From Cohaesibacteraceae bacterium (lineage in GTDB: Bacteria > Pseudomonadota > Alphaproteobacteria > Rhizobiales > Cohaesibacteraceae): a stretch of 7,279 nt of DNA. The stretch is taken from NCBI GenBank assembly GCA_016764535.1, contig JAESRR010000173.1, forward strand, positions 13,562-20,840, written 5' to 3'. Under the pieces are notes generated by a model that was given only the letters and a program-made list of their open reading frames with translations, was not told the origin of the DNA and searched no databases. Below are positions 1 to 6,061 of this stretch, piece by piece (within the stretch, counting starts at the first letter, position 1; the number at the start of each line of letters is the position of its first letter). The position numbers and the translations under genes are program-made.

Positions 1-1
1 C

Positions 2-289
2 GCTTTGGGGCTGTGTAATTACAAATTATTGATGCCATTGCCACAAAAACGTATTCTCTCGGTTTTGGCAGTCGTGTTGATTTTTGCACCGATTTTAACA
101 TGTTTGTTTGACTGGTACGAGAACTGGCTAATCCATCAGATGCTTACCCAGGGCCCTAATTCTCCAACCGAATTGATCGAAAGAGCAAGTCGAATTACCT
201 CACAGAAATCTGGTTTCACCATTATTTCCTGGATCGGATTGGTAATTGGAGCAGGTCGCTGTGTGAAAATGAAATTGCTTTCGCATTAA
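2..289 (+). CDS. C-terminal part of a small integral membrane protein (5' end outside window)
   Basis: The frame is open to the left edge of the window, so this is the tail of a longer protein. The TTG at position 5 is not a convincing start. About 95 residues are visible. A hydrophobic segment (roughly residues 17-37 counted from the TTG) is followed by an acidic/aromatic FDWYENW motif, a polar stretch, then a second hydrophobic segment (roughly 71-86) and a short basic tail. Two membrane helices separated by an F/L-D-x-x-E-N motif recall a group of small uncharacterised bacterial membrane proteins whose last two helices look like this; I recognise the pattern only loosely and assign no function. 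The next gene, creA, starts 72 bases downstream on the same strand, with no clear terminator between them. Confidence 0.6.
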   Translation, partial: ALGLCNYKLLMPLPQKRILSVLAVVLIFAPILTCLFDWYENWLIHQMLTQGPNSPTELIERASRITSQKSGFTIISWIGLVIGAGRCVKMKLLSH

Positions 290-361
290 CTCTCGAAAAT
301 ATCTCCCGGAATTCCTATATGTAAGCTGCCGGTTATTCGCGGCCAAGATCCTGAGGTAAAT

Positions 362-868
362 ATGTCCAAATTTCTACTCGCTCTGATTAGTGTAATGTTA
401 TACATCTCCATTCCTGTACAAGCTGCTGATCCTGAATTGATTTTTAAAAAATCAACAGTGTGGAAGTTACTTTCCCCTGATCATAAACTTGCAACATACG
501 CGATAGATGATCCGTTGGTTGATGGCGTGGCGTGTCATTTCACAGTTCCGGAAAAAGGCGGGATATCGGGCCTGTTCGGTGTGGCTGAAGAAGTTTCCGA
601 CGTTTCGCTTGCATGCAGACAAATAGGCCCGATTTCCTTTAAAGGAAAATTTGAGCAGGGCGATGAAATGTTTACAAAAAGTCGCTCGTTGTTTTTCAAG
701 AAAACCAGGATAGTTCGAGGGTGTGACGCCAAGAGGAATGTACTCGTATACCTCATTTATTCCGATAAGCTCATTGAAGGTAGTCCAAAAAATTCAACTT
801 CGACTGTGCCAATTATGCCCTGGGGTAAAAATTCTGCTGAAAAGTGCAGCGATTGGCTGAAGGGGTAA
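362..868 (+). CDS. creA: CreA family exported protein
   Basis: A 168-residue protein that closely resembles E. coli CreA in length and motif order. It has a basic start, a hydrophobic core (residues 4-18) and a V-Q-A site, so a Sec signal peptide cleaved after Ala21 is likely and the mature protein should be periplasmic. Family landmarks are DDP at 49-51, GGISG near 66-70, the conserved cysteines C58 and C85, DAKRN at 122-126, YSDK at 133-136, EGSPKN at 139-144 and VPIMPW near 149-154. It also has C121 and a C-terminal extension with C162 beyond the usual end of E. coli CreA. A GAGG sequence at 353-356, five bases before the ATG, supports this start. The family has no established biochemical function; in E. 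coli the gene lies beside the creBCD regulatory genes, which are absent here. Confidence 0.93.
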   Translation: MSKFLLALISVMLYISIPVQAADPELIFKKSTVWKLLSPDHKLATYAIDDPLVDGVACHFTVPEKGGISGLFGVAEEVSDVSLACRQIGPISFKGKFEQGDEMFTKSRSLFFKKTRIVRGCDAKRNVLVYLIYSDKLIEGSPKNSTSTVPIMPWGKNSAEKCSDWLKG

Positions 869-1123
869 TTACCAAAAAACCGGCAAAAAGCTGAGTGTAT
901 TGACGGAAATTTTCAATGTGAACGTGGCTCAGTGTCTGCCCTGAACCCATGAATTTGATGGATCATTTTTGGCAAAAGTTCCGGTTCACGATCATATGTT
1001 TATGACATTCTTGGCCGGGTCTTATCTAAATCAACTACCATTGGCGCAATCGCATACACCACCAGCTTCAACTGGGATGCCAATGATAATCTGTCGGATA
1101 TTACCTATCCATCAGGGCGGGTT

Positions 1124-2665
1124 GTGCGTTACGTACGTGATGCCAATGGTGATGTGATCGAGATCTGGAGCAAGGCCAGTTCTTCCGCGACAAATATTCA
1201 ACTGGTTCAGGATGTTGATAACGCTCCGTTTGGTGGCGTGAAATATATTCATTATGGCAACAACACCGCCATGGTGAAATATTTTACCAGCGACTACGAT
1301 GTAAGCGGAATTGTGGTCGAAAAATACGGCCCATGGGCACGTTTGCTGGCACGTACTTATCATTATGTAGACAACCAAAACATTACGGCAATTACCGATG
1401 ATCTAAATTCCGCTAACGACCAGGATTATTGGTACGACAACAACAATCGCTTGCAAAATGGTGACGGCTCCTGGGGGGAGTATCAATATTATTATGATGG
1501 AACGGGTAATCGCCAGCATCGCATTCTAACTGATGGCGGTACGACGATTGCGCAGCGTTTCTGGTATGATGAAAATGTTTCCAACCGTATCCTGAGTATG
1601 GATCTGGACGGTACGGAAACCCGGACATTCAGCCATGATGCTGCAGGCAATATGCTGACGGATGTTAAAAATTCTGTTAGCACCGCCTATGGCTATAACA
1701 ATGCTGGCAGGATGACTTCTGTGAGTATCGGTGGCGTTCAAAAAGGCGGTTATATCTATAATGCCAATGGTCAATTGGCCAGCCGCTCGGTGCTTAATTC
1801 AACGCCTTCCACGATCTCTCATTCGCTGTATGATCTTAATGGCAATTTGATTGCTGAAGCTGATGCATCCGGTACCATTGTGCGGGAATATATCTGGCTG
1901 GAACATGCAACCGGTGGCGAACAAACCGGCGCGGCGACACCTATCGCTATCCATGCAGATATGGATACAGCCTCACCTATACTCAATTATGTTCATGCTG
2001 ATCATCTTGATCGTCCGATCATGATGACGGATGATAACCAGGCTATCACATGGCAGGCGACGTATTTACCATTTGGTGAAGTGCAATCGGTGACAGGCAC
2101 AGCAGCCAATGATAATCGTTTCCCCGGTCAGTATTATCAGCTGGAAAGCGGTTTGAACTACAACTGGCATCGCCAGTATGATCCATCCTTAGCCCGTTAC
2201 ATTCAAGCAGATCCACTTGGTCTGGTAGATGGCACATCCCGTTATGCCTATGTGAATTCAGATCCGTTGCAGATGGTAGATCCAAAAGGACTAAATAGAG
2301 CGAGAAATTCAGGGCCGTTTGGGCCACTGGGAGGTGACGGTTTTTCAAGTGGTTTTGGAGGTAATCGTCTTGGCTTTGGCGGAGGTGGCGGTGCAGGCAA
2401 ATTTAACAGTCCGAAACAGTACACACCCAATTCTACATCTCTGAAAAAACCAAATATCTGTAAAGTTCCACCAAACTATGGTCAGCCAATATCTCCAATC
2501 CGCACTAATCCTCCGCTTAATCCAGTAAATCTGAACAAAACTAAGTCAGAAGTCGGTTATACTAGGCCACCAGCAAAACAAACTACTCCTGGTCGTCGGG
2601 AAAGTTCAACGAAACTCTTCAACAACATTATGAAAGCGATTGGAGATTTTCTTGAGGGGTTTTAG
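1124..2665 (+). CDS. Rhs/YD-repeat protein, N-terminally truncated, with C-terminal variable tip
   Basis: Residues 1-390, counted from the GTG at 1124, are Rhs core: YD-type repeats (for example near 102-130, 169-200 and 236-252) followed by the core-end region with PFGE at 316-319, FPGQYYQ near 333-339 and YIQADPLGL. Two motifs, DPLGL (363-367) and DPKGL (386-390), are separated by exactly 18 residues. This is the DPxGL-(18)-DPxGL arrangement known as the self-cleavage site that releases the toxin tip in Rhs proteins. Full Rhs proteins are normally well over 1000 residues; here the shell, plug and secretion-adaptor parts are missing. Rhs-like sequence continues upstream of the GTG in the same frame to about 975-990, and the frame is open back to the TGA at 956-958, but there is no ATG, GTG or TTG before 1124. 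The gene is therefore probably an orphan, recombination-displaced 3' end; whether it is translated is unclear. Residues 391-513 form a non-Rhs tip, described separately. Confidence 0.88.
   Translation: MRYVRDANGDVIEIWSKASSSATNIQLVQDVDNAPFGGVKYIHYGNNTAMVKYFTSDYDVSGIVVEKYGPWARLLARTYHYVDNQNITAITDDLNSANDQDYWYDNNNRLQNGDGSWGEYQYYYDGTGNRQHRILTDGGTTIAQRFWYDENVSNRILSMDLDGTETRTFSHDAAGNMLTDVKNSVSTAYGYNNAGRMTSVSIGGVQKGGYIYNANGQLASRSVLNSTPSTISHSLYDLNGNLIAEADASGTIVREYIWLEHATGGEQTGAATPIAIHADMDTASPILNYVHADHLDRPIMMTDDNQAITWQATYLPFGEVQSVTGTAANDNRFPGQYYQLESGLNYNWHRQYDPSLARYIQADPLGLVDGTSRYAYVNSDPLQMVDPKGLNRARNSGPFGPLGGDGFSSGFGGNRLGFGGGGGAGKFNSPKQYTPNSTSLKKPNICKVPPNYGQPISPIRTNPPLNPVNLNKTKSEVGYTRPPAKQTTPGRRESSTKLFNNIMKAIGDFLEGF
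2294..2665 (+). other. Rhs variable C-terminal tip (candidate toxin domain), family not recognised
   Basis: This is the 123-residue region after the DPKGL cleavage motif. Residues 397-425 contain 15 glycines in 29 positions, a flexible linker. Residues 430-490 are rich in Pro (13), Asn, Thr and Lys, with one cysteine at 446. Residues 497-513 have hydrophobic side chains at 498, 499, 502, 503, 506, 509, 510 and 513, spaced as in an amphipathic helix that runs to the last residue. I see no nuclease, deaminase, ADP-ribosyltransferase or peptidase motif. It could be a membrane-active tip, a degenerate toxin, or a linker whose toxin domain has been lost. Calling it a toxin rests on its position in the Rhs architecture and on the candidate immunity genes that follow, not on recognised catalytic residues. 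Confidence 0.5.
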
Positions 2666-2716
2666 ATTCACGATTAGAACCAATTGGGTTGTCTTGAAAA
2701 TTGGGTGGACTAATAC

Positions 2717-3187
2717 ATGAACATATTTAGGAGAATTGTTCGTATACCAAGGGCAGTCAGGGCTCATTCTCGATTCATGAAATCATGGCAGTCATGTATG
2801 GAAAAGGAACAATATGTAGCGGCAGAGGTCTTGATTGAAAGTTCAGATCTTTTGTTTGGAAAATCACCAGAGATTAAACGGCCCGTTGACTTTTATATAT
2901 TGTGGGGATGTATTAAATATCACCTTGGTAAAGATGAAGAGTGCATTAAGTTTTATCAAAAAGCTTTAAACGTGTTGATCCACAATGGAAAACTTTCTTC
3001 ATACGATAAACAGTACTTAAATTCATATATTTTGGATGACCTAAATCACCTCGGAAATCAGATTTTGAATAAGTTCAATATGAATGTTGATATTTCGAAT
3101 AATCAATATTTTGTAGAGCAAACCAGCAAAATTTGGAAAGATCGATTTCCCGTTAAGTTACATCCCGGAATTCCACCTGGGAACTAG
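2717..3187 (+). CDS. Small helical, TPR-like protein; candidate immunity protein for the Rhs tip
   Basis: A 156-residue protein I do not recognise as a named family. It has no signal peptide and should be cytoplasmic. The N-terminus is strongly basic (arginines at 5, 6, 9, 12, 15 and 19). The middle (about 24-88) is predicted by eye to be helical, and W63, G64, Y68, G71 and Y80 with the following KAL match the spacing of a TPR-type helical hairpin (a WGxxxYxLGKxxE...YQKAL pattern). The end is Pro/Gly-rich. It begins 51 bases after the Rhs stop, and a weak GGGTGG at 2703-2708 precedes the ATG. Position directly behind an Rhs tip is where the cognate immunity gene normally lies, and small helical-repeat proteins are known among immunity proteins. 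That role is inferred from context. The base composition is AT-rich compared with the Rhs core. Confidence 0.7.
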   Translation: MNIFRRIVRIPRAVRAHSRFMKSWQSCMEKEQYVAAEVLIESSDLLFGKSPEIKRPVDFYILWGCIKYHLGKDEECIKFYQKALNVLIHNGKLSSYDKQYLNSYILDDLNHLGNQILNKFNMNVDISNNQYFVEQTSKIWKDRFPVKLHPGIPPGN

Positions 3188-3268
3188 TAAATTTTTGGTT
3201 AGAATTGTCGGTATGTTATTTTTCAGCCGATTATTCGAGTCCAAATCGGGTAGAGCGGTACAGCTTTG

Positions 3269-3736
3269 ATGATTAATAATATCAAGCCCAAGAGAATTCG
3301 ATCGAAGATTGGCGACATCTTTCAAATTGATTTGAAAGATGGAATGAAAACATTCGGTCGAATTCTGGAGGAGCCTTTAATGGCGTTTTATGATTTCGGG
3401 ACGAAAATAAATCTTGATTTGGGTGAAATTGTAAAAAAAAATATAGCATTCCGTATCCCAGTGACAAATCATTCCATTAAGTCAGGAGAGTGGAAAATAC
3501 TCGGTAATCTACCGCTGAGCGAAGAAATTAAAATTGCGCCAATTTTTTTTAGAGAAGATGCAATCAGTGGTGAATATTCGCTGTATAGAGATGACGTTGA
3601 AACACCCTGTTTAAAGGAAGAATGCATAGGTTTGGAACGAGCGGCAGTTTGGGATCCAGAGCACATTGAAGATCGTTTAAGAGACCACTATGCCGGTGTT
3701 CCTAATCGGTGGGTGATTGAACAACAGCTTAAATGA
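3269..3736 (+). CDS. Imm26-type immunity protein
   Basis: A 155-residue cytoplasmic protein with no signal peptide or membrane segment. Its layout resembles the Imm26 group of polymorphic-toxin immunity proteins: an N-terminal GDIFQIDLKDG strand pair (residues 15-25), a central FYDF (40-43), GEWKILGNLPL (73-83), and a conserved C-terminal block (117-143) containing EEC, GLERAAVWDPEH and EDRLRDHYAG. Recognition is from memory of the family; the C-terminal block is the strongest element. Such proteins are thought to bind and neutralise a cognate toxin tip. It lies 81 bases after the TPR-like gene. I prefer the ATG at 3269 to the TTG immediately before it; ribosome-binding sequence is weak (GAGCGG at 3253-3258). 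It may be the true partner of the upstream tip, or an orphan immunity gene kept from an earlier toxin exchange. Confidence 0.78.
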   Translation: MINNIKPKRIRSKIGDIFQIDLKDGMKTFGRILEEPLMAFYDFGTKINLDLGEIVKKNIAFRIPVTNHSIKSGEWKILGNLPLSEEIKIAPIFFREDAISGEYSLYRDDVETPCLKEECIGLERAAVWDPEHIEDRLRDHYAGVPNRWVIEQQLK

Positions 3737-3739
3737 TCT

Positions 3740-3775
3740 TTTGGCCCCTGATTGGGTCGGATATTGGGGGCTAAA
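3740..3775 (+). terminator. Stem-loop just after the Imm26 gene, possible terminator
   Basis: TTTGGCCCC (3740-3748) pairs with GGGGCTAAA (3767-3775), giving a 9-bp stem with one G-T(U) pair and an 18-base loop. It begins three bases after the stop codon. There is no immediate T-run; the next one is TTTT at 3787-3790. Position suggests the end of the Rhs-immunity transcript, but the long loop and missing T-run make intrinsic termination uncertain. Confidence 0.35.
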
Positions 3776-3801
3776 TACACTAAATAATTTTGTAAATCAT
3801 A

Positions 3802-3840
3802 CCAAATCCAGACGGGATTGGCGTTACGGAATTTAACGCC
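3802..3840. repeat. Two adjoining inverted repeats that share two bases
   Basis: CCAAATCC (3802-3809) can pair with GGATTGG (3815-3821) with one bulged A. The perfect repeat GGCGTTA (3820-3826) / TAACGCC (3834-3840) has a 7-base loop. The two hairpins share bases 3820-3821, so they compete at the edge. No T-run follows on either strand, so these are not typical intrinsic terminators. They lie in the 188-base gap between the Imm26 gene and the prepilin peptidase, which otherwise holds only AT-rich sequence and an 8-base palindrome ATTCGAAT at 3862-3869. Confidence 0.45.
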
Positions 3841-3924
3841 TGCCAGTGGTTTGTATTCCGGATTCGAATGTCGTCTTTTGATTTTGGTTCCAATATACTC
3901 AGGCTGAAGTAAAATGGTGACTTA

Positions 3925-4323
3925 TTGAATTTTCCTACAATCTCGAACCTGCATTTCGCGATAGGTATTCAGTTGGGAATTTCATTTATCGTTTTATGCA
4001 TCTACGACATTCGATCTTACCGCCTTCCGAATTTCCTGACACTGCCCTTGCTGGCAGGTGGGTTATTGCTCACCGCCAGCAATGATCCTTCTGCTTTTCC
4101 AAACCATGTCCTTGCTGCCCTGCTTGGCTGGGCCCTGTTTATGGGTTTGATGTTGTTATTCAGGCGGTGGCGCGGTTATGAAGGGCTGGGCGAGGGCGAC
4201 GCAAAGTTGATGGCTGCCGGGGGAGCATGGCTCGGACCATTTGCAATTGGACCAATCCTCTTAACATCCAGCGCCCAATTTAATGGGTTTGACGACAAAT
4301 TTATTGGCGCTGAAAAATACTGA
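3925..4323 (+). CDS. Type A24 prepilin peptidase, C-terminus replaced (probably a pseudogene)
   Basis: A 132-residue membrane protein resembling the short A24 peptidases that lack the N-terminal methylation domain. These inner-membrane aspartic proteases cleave the leader of type IV-type prepilins. Both catalytic aspartates are present: D28 in YDIRSYRLPN and D92 in GLGEGDAKLM. Hydrophobic segments lie near 11-27, 38-51, 60-78 and 96-115. Family similarity stops at about residue 116 (GPILLTSS); a normal protein continues with another helix and a PFGPxLALxxWL ending to about 150-170 residues. Instead a polar, charged 16-residue tail follows, so the product probably lacks its last helices. The start is a TTG: the frame has no ATG between the stop at 3910-3912 and this point, and only a weak GGTGA precedes it. 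No pilus genes are visible, so the substrate is unknown. Confidence 0.8.
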   Translation: MNFPTISNLHFAIGIQLGISFIVLCIYDIRSYRLPNFLTLPLLAGGLLLTASNDPSAFPNHVLAALLGWALFMGLMLLFRRWRGYEGLGEGDAKLMAAGGAWLGPFAIGPILLTSSAQFNGFDDKFIGAEKY

Positions 4324-4602
4324 CCAATAATAATCTTCAGCGAAGTGAATTGCTGGCCAAAGCAGGTATTGTGTTTGTGAAATAAATACCTTGACCGTTA
4401 CCGGCCATTCGTCCATGTTCGCGCCCATGAAAACAGTGACTTTGAATTGTATTATTGACACAATTATTTGCGGCTAGCGCTTTGCGGGCTGTGGCTGTTT
4501 CTGTTTGATTTTCAAATATTCTGAAACGATTGCCCGGCCAGGATGGCGCGCTTTGCCGTGTGTACCACTTGATGAAACCTCTGTTTTGAGGAAGACGGGC
4601 AT
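4265..4602. other. Disrupted interval between the prepilin peptidase and cysS
   Basis: From about 4265 the sequence stops resembling the prepilin peptidase. An inverted repeat, CAGCGCC (4269-4275) / GGCGCTG (4306-4312), lies at this boundary; allowing one bulged C it extends to AAT/ATT. Bases 4313-4460 match nothing I recognise. From 4462 to 4524 one frame reads YLRLALCGLWLFLFDFQIF and then a stop, a hydrophobic end reminiscent of the PFGPYLALxxWLxWLF terminus expected for the peptidase, so it may be the displaced original 3' end. CAATT occurs at both 4276-4280 and 4461-4465. The rest (4525-4602) is cysS leader. I see no tRNA or convincing promoter. Confidence 0.35.
4588..4594 (+). promoter_or_regulatory. 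Ribosome binding site of cysS
   Basis: GAGGAAG lies eight bases before the ATG at 4603 and fixes this start for cysS. It is the clearest Shine-Dalgarno sequence in the window. Confidence 0.75.
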
Positions 4603-5988
4603 ATGACCAGAAATATCAAACTCAGACTATACAATACGCTGTCTCGTAAAAAAGATGATTTTGTTCCCCTCGAACAAGATAACATTCGTATGTATGTCTG
4701 TGGACCGACGGTTTATGATACCGCTCATATTGGCAATGCACGGCCGGTTGTTGTTTTTGATACTCTGTTTCGGGTTCTACGGCACATCTATGGTGAAGAG
4801 TATGTAACGTATGTTCGAAACATTACTGATGTTGATGACAAAATTAATGCCCGTGCGGCAGAGCGTGGCATCGATATTTCCGAGCTCACACGAGAAACAA
4901 CAGCGGTCTATCAAGCAGATATGGCGTCGCTGGGATGCATCAATCCCACCATCGAGCCCAGAGCTACTGCCCATATGGCCGAGATGATTGAGCTGATGGA
5001 AGCACTCATCAAAAAGGGTAATGCCTATGTTGCCGAAGGGCACGTGCTATTCGATGTAACCAGCATGGAAGATTACGGAGCACTTTCAAATCGTTCTATC
5101 GACGATATGATTGCCGGTGCACGTGTTGACGTCGCGCCTTACAAAAAAGGACCAATGGATTTTGTACTCTGGAAGCCATCGAAAGAAGGTGAACCTCGCT
5201 GGGACAGTCCGTGGGGTGAGGGGAGACCCGGCTGGCATGTAGAATGTTCAGCAATGGCGAAAAAGCATCTGGGGGAGGTTTTTGACATCCACGGTGGTGG
5301 CATCGATTTGGCGTTTCCCCATCATGAGAATGAACTGGCACAATCCAGATGTGCGAACGGTACAAAAGAACTGGCCAGATACTGGATGCACAACGGATTT
5401 GTCCAGGTTGAAGGCGAAAAAATGTCCAAGTCGCTTGGTAATTTTTTTACGGTCGCTGAACTCAGGGACAAATGGCCAGGTGAAGCGATGCGCCTTACAT
5501 TGCTCATGACCCACTATACCAAACCATTTAACTGGACGGATGCAGGTGTTGCCGACGCAAAGCGCATGTTGGATCAATGGTATGAGGTAACCGAAGGGGT
5601 GATTGCATCTGCGCCTTCAGATGGGTTCCTTGAAGCTTTGTTTGATGATCTGAATACTCCAAAATCGCTTGCGGAGTTACACAGGTTACGCAGTGCTGCA
5701 ATTAAAGGAGATCAGGATGCTGCGGCGGCCTTGCTGGGGTCTTTGAACCTTTTGGGTCTGCGTCAGATCTCCGGCGCAGAGTGGGCCGCGTGGCGTCCTG
5801 CAGGAACCGGAGTTGATGAGGTGAAGGTTCAGGCATTGGTTGATAAACGATTACTTGCCCGCAATAACAAGGATTTTGCAACATCGGATGCTTTACGTGA
5901 TCAGCTGGTTGAGTTGGGTATTGTGCTGATGGATTCAAAAAACAAGGAAACCGGCGCATTTGAAACCAGTTGGTTATTGGGAAATTGA
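4603..5988 (+). CDS. cysS: Cysteinyl-tRNA synthetase
   Basis: A complete class I synthetase of 461 residues, the usual length for bacterial CysRS. It activates cysteine with ATP and charges tRNA-Cys in the cytoplasm. The Rossmann fold begins with YVCGPTVYD and the HIGH-type motif HIGN (42-45). The zinc ligands that bind the cysteine thiol are C33, C215, H240 and E244, in the same spacing as in the E. coli enzyme. The KMSKS loop is intact at 273-277. The [14 protein letters not shown] and WHVECSAM blocks are canonical, and the helical anticodon region ends with [16 protein letters not shown] (420-435), a family hallmark. Details such as the [23 protein letters not shown] stretch (171-193) look alphaproteobacterial. 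cimA follows 69 bases later on the same strand. No internal defect is seen and the gene should be functional and essential. Confidence 0.98.
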   Translation: MTRNIKLRLYNTLSRKKDDFVPLEQDNIRMYVCGPTVYDTAHIGNARPVVVFDTLFRVLRHIYGEEYVTYVRNITDVDDKINARAAERGIDISELTRETTAVYQADMASLGCINPTIEPRATAHMAEMIELMEALIKKGNAYVAEGHVLFDVTSMEDYGALSNRSIDDMIAGARVDVAPYKKGPMDFVLWKPSKEGEPRWDSPWGEGRPGWHVECSAMAKKHLGEVFDIHGGGIDLAFPHHENELAQSRCANGTKELARYWMHNGFVQVEGEKMSKSLGNFFTVAELRDKWPGEAMRLTLLMTHYTKPFNWTDAGVADAKRMLDQWYEVTEGVIASAPSDGFLEALFDDLNTPKSLAELHRLRSAAIKGDQDAAAALLGSLNLLGLRQISGAEWAAWRPAGTGVDEVKVQALVDKRLLARNNKDFATSDALRDQLVELGIVLMDSKNKETGAFETSWLLGN

Positions 5989-6061
5989 TGGGCGATAACC
6001 AAAATTGCCAGAATGCCGAATGAAACAGGGTCAATGTATACGGAATTGGGAACATAGATGA
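5988..6061 (+). other. Two overlapping mini-ORFs linking cysS to cimA
   Basis: The cysS stop overlaps an ATG (TGATG, 5986-5990) that opens an 11-residue ORF (5988-6023, [11 protein letters not shown]). Its stop overlaps the ATG of a 13-residue ORF (6020-6061, MKQGQCIRNWEHR), whose stop in turn overlaps the cimA start as ATGA (6058-6061). This makes an unbroken stop-start chain across the 69-base gap. Neither mini-ORF has a good ribosome binding site. Only one isoleucine codon and no leucine or valine codons are present, so this is not a classical branched-chain attenuator leader. Translation of either peptide is unproven. Confidence 0.25.

Noticed and set aside
969..1157. A 62-codon + strand ORF overlapping the Rhs start
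   Set aside because: It is out of frame with the Rhs sequence, which gives clear YD-repeat-like protein across the same bases. The alternative product is cysteine/methionine-rich with no recognisable features.
2375..2402. Walker A-like string (GGGGGAGK) in the Rhs tip
   Set aside because: The residue after GK is Phe, not Ser or Thr, and the string sits in a Gly-rich low-complexity linker with no Walker B or NTPase fold around it.
3820..3840. Integron attC site
   Set aside because: The GTT/AAC-containing ends looked suggestive, but the arms are only 7 bases around a 7-base loop and are in the wrong order for the attC core sites; there is no paired L box and no cassette array.
4455..4460. TTGACA as a -35 box for cysS
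   Set aside because: At the proper 16-18 base spacing there is no TATAAT-like hexamer (the bases are GCGCTTT-like), so the match alone is not convincing.
4261..4461. A 66-codon minus-strand ORF covering the disrupted interval
   Set aside because: It has no recognisable domain, no good ribosome binding site, and its last codons fall inside the peptidase coding sequence. It could be a captured gene fragment, but nothing in the sequence supports expression.
5096..5577. Long minus-strand and alternate-frame ORFs inside cysS
   Set aside because: These are shadows of a strongly conserved coding sequence; their products have no signal of real proteins.
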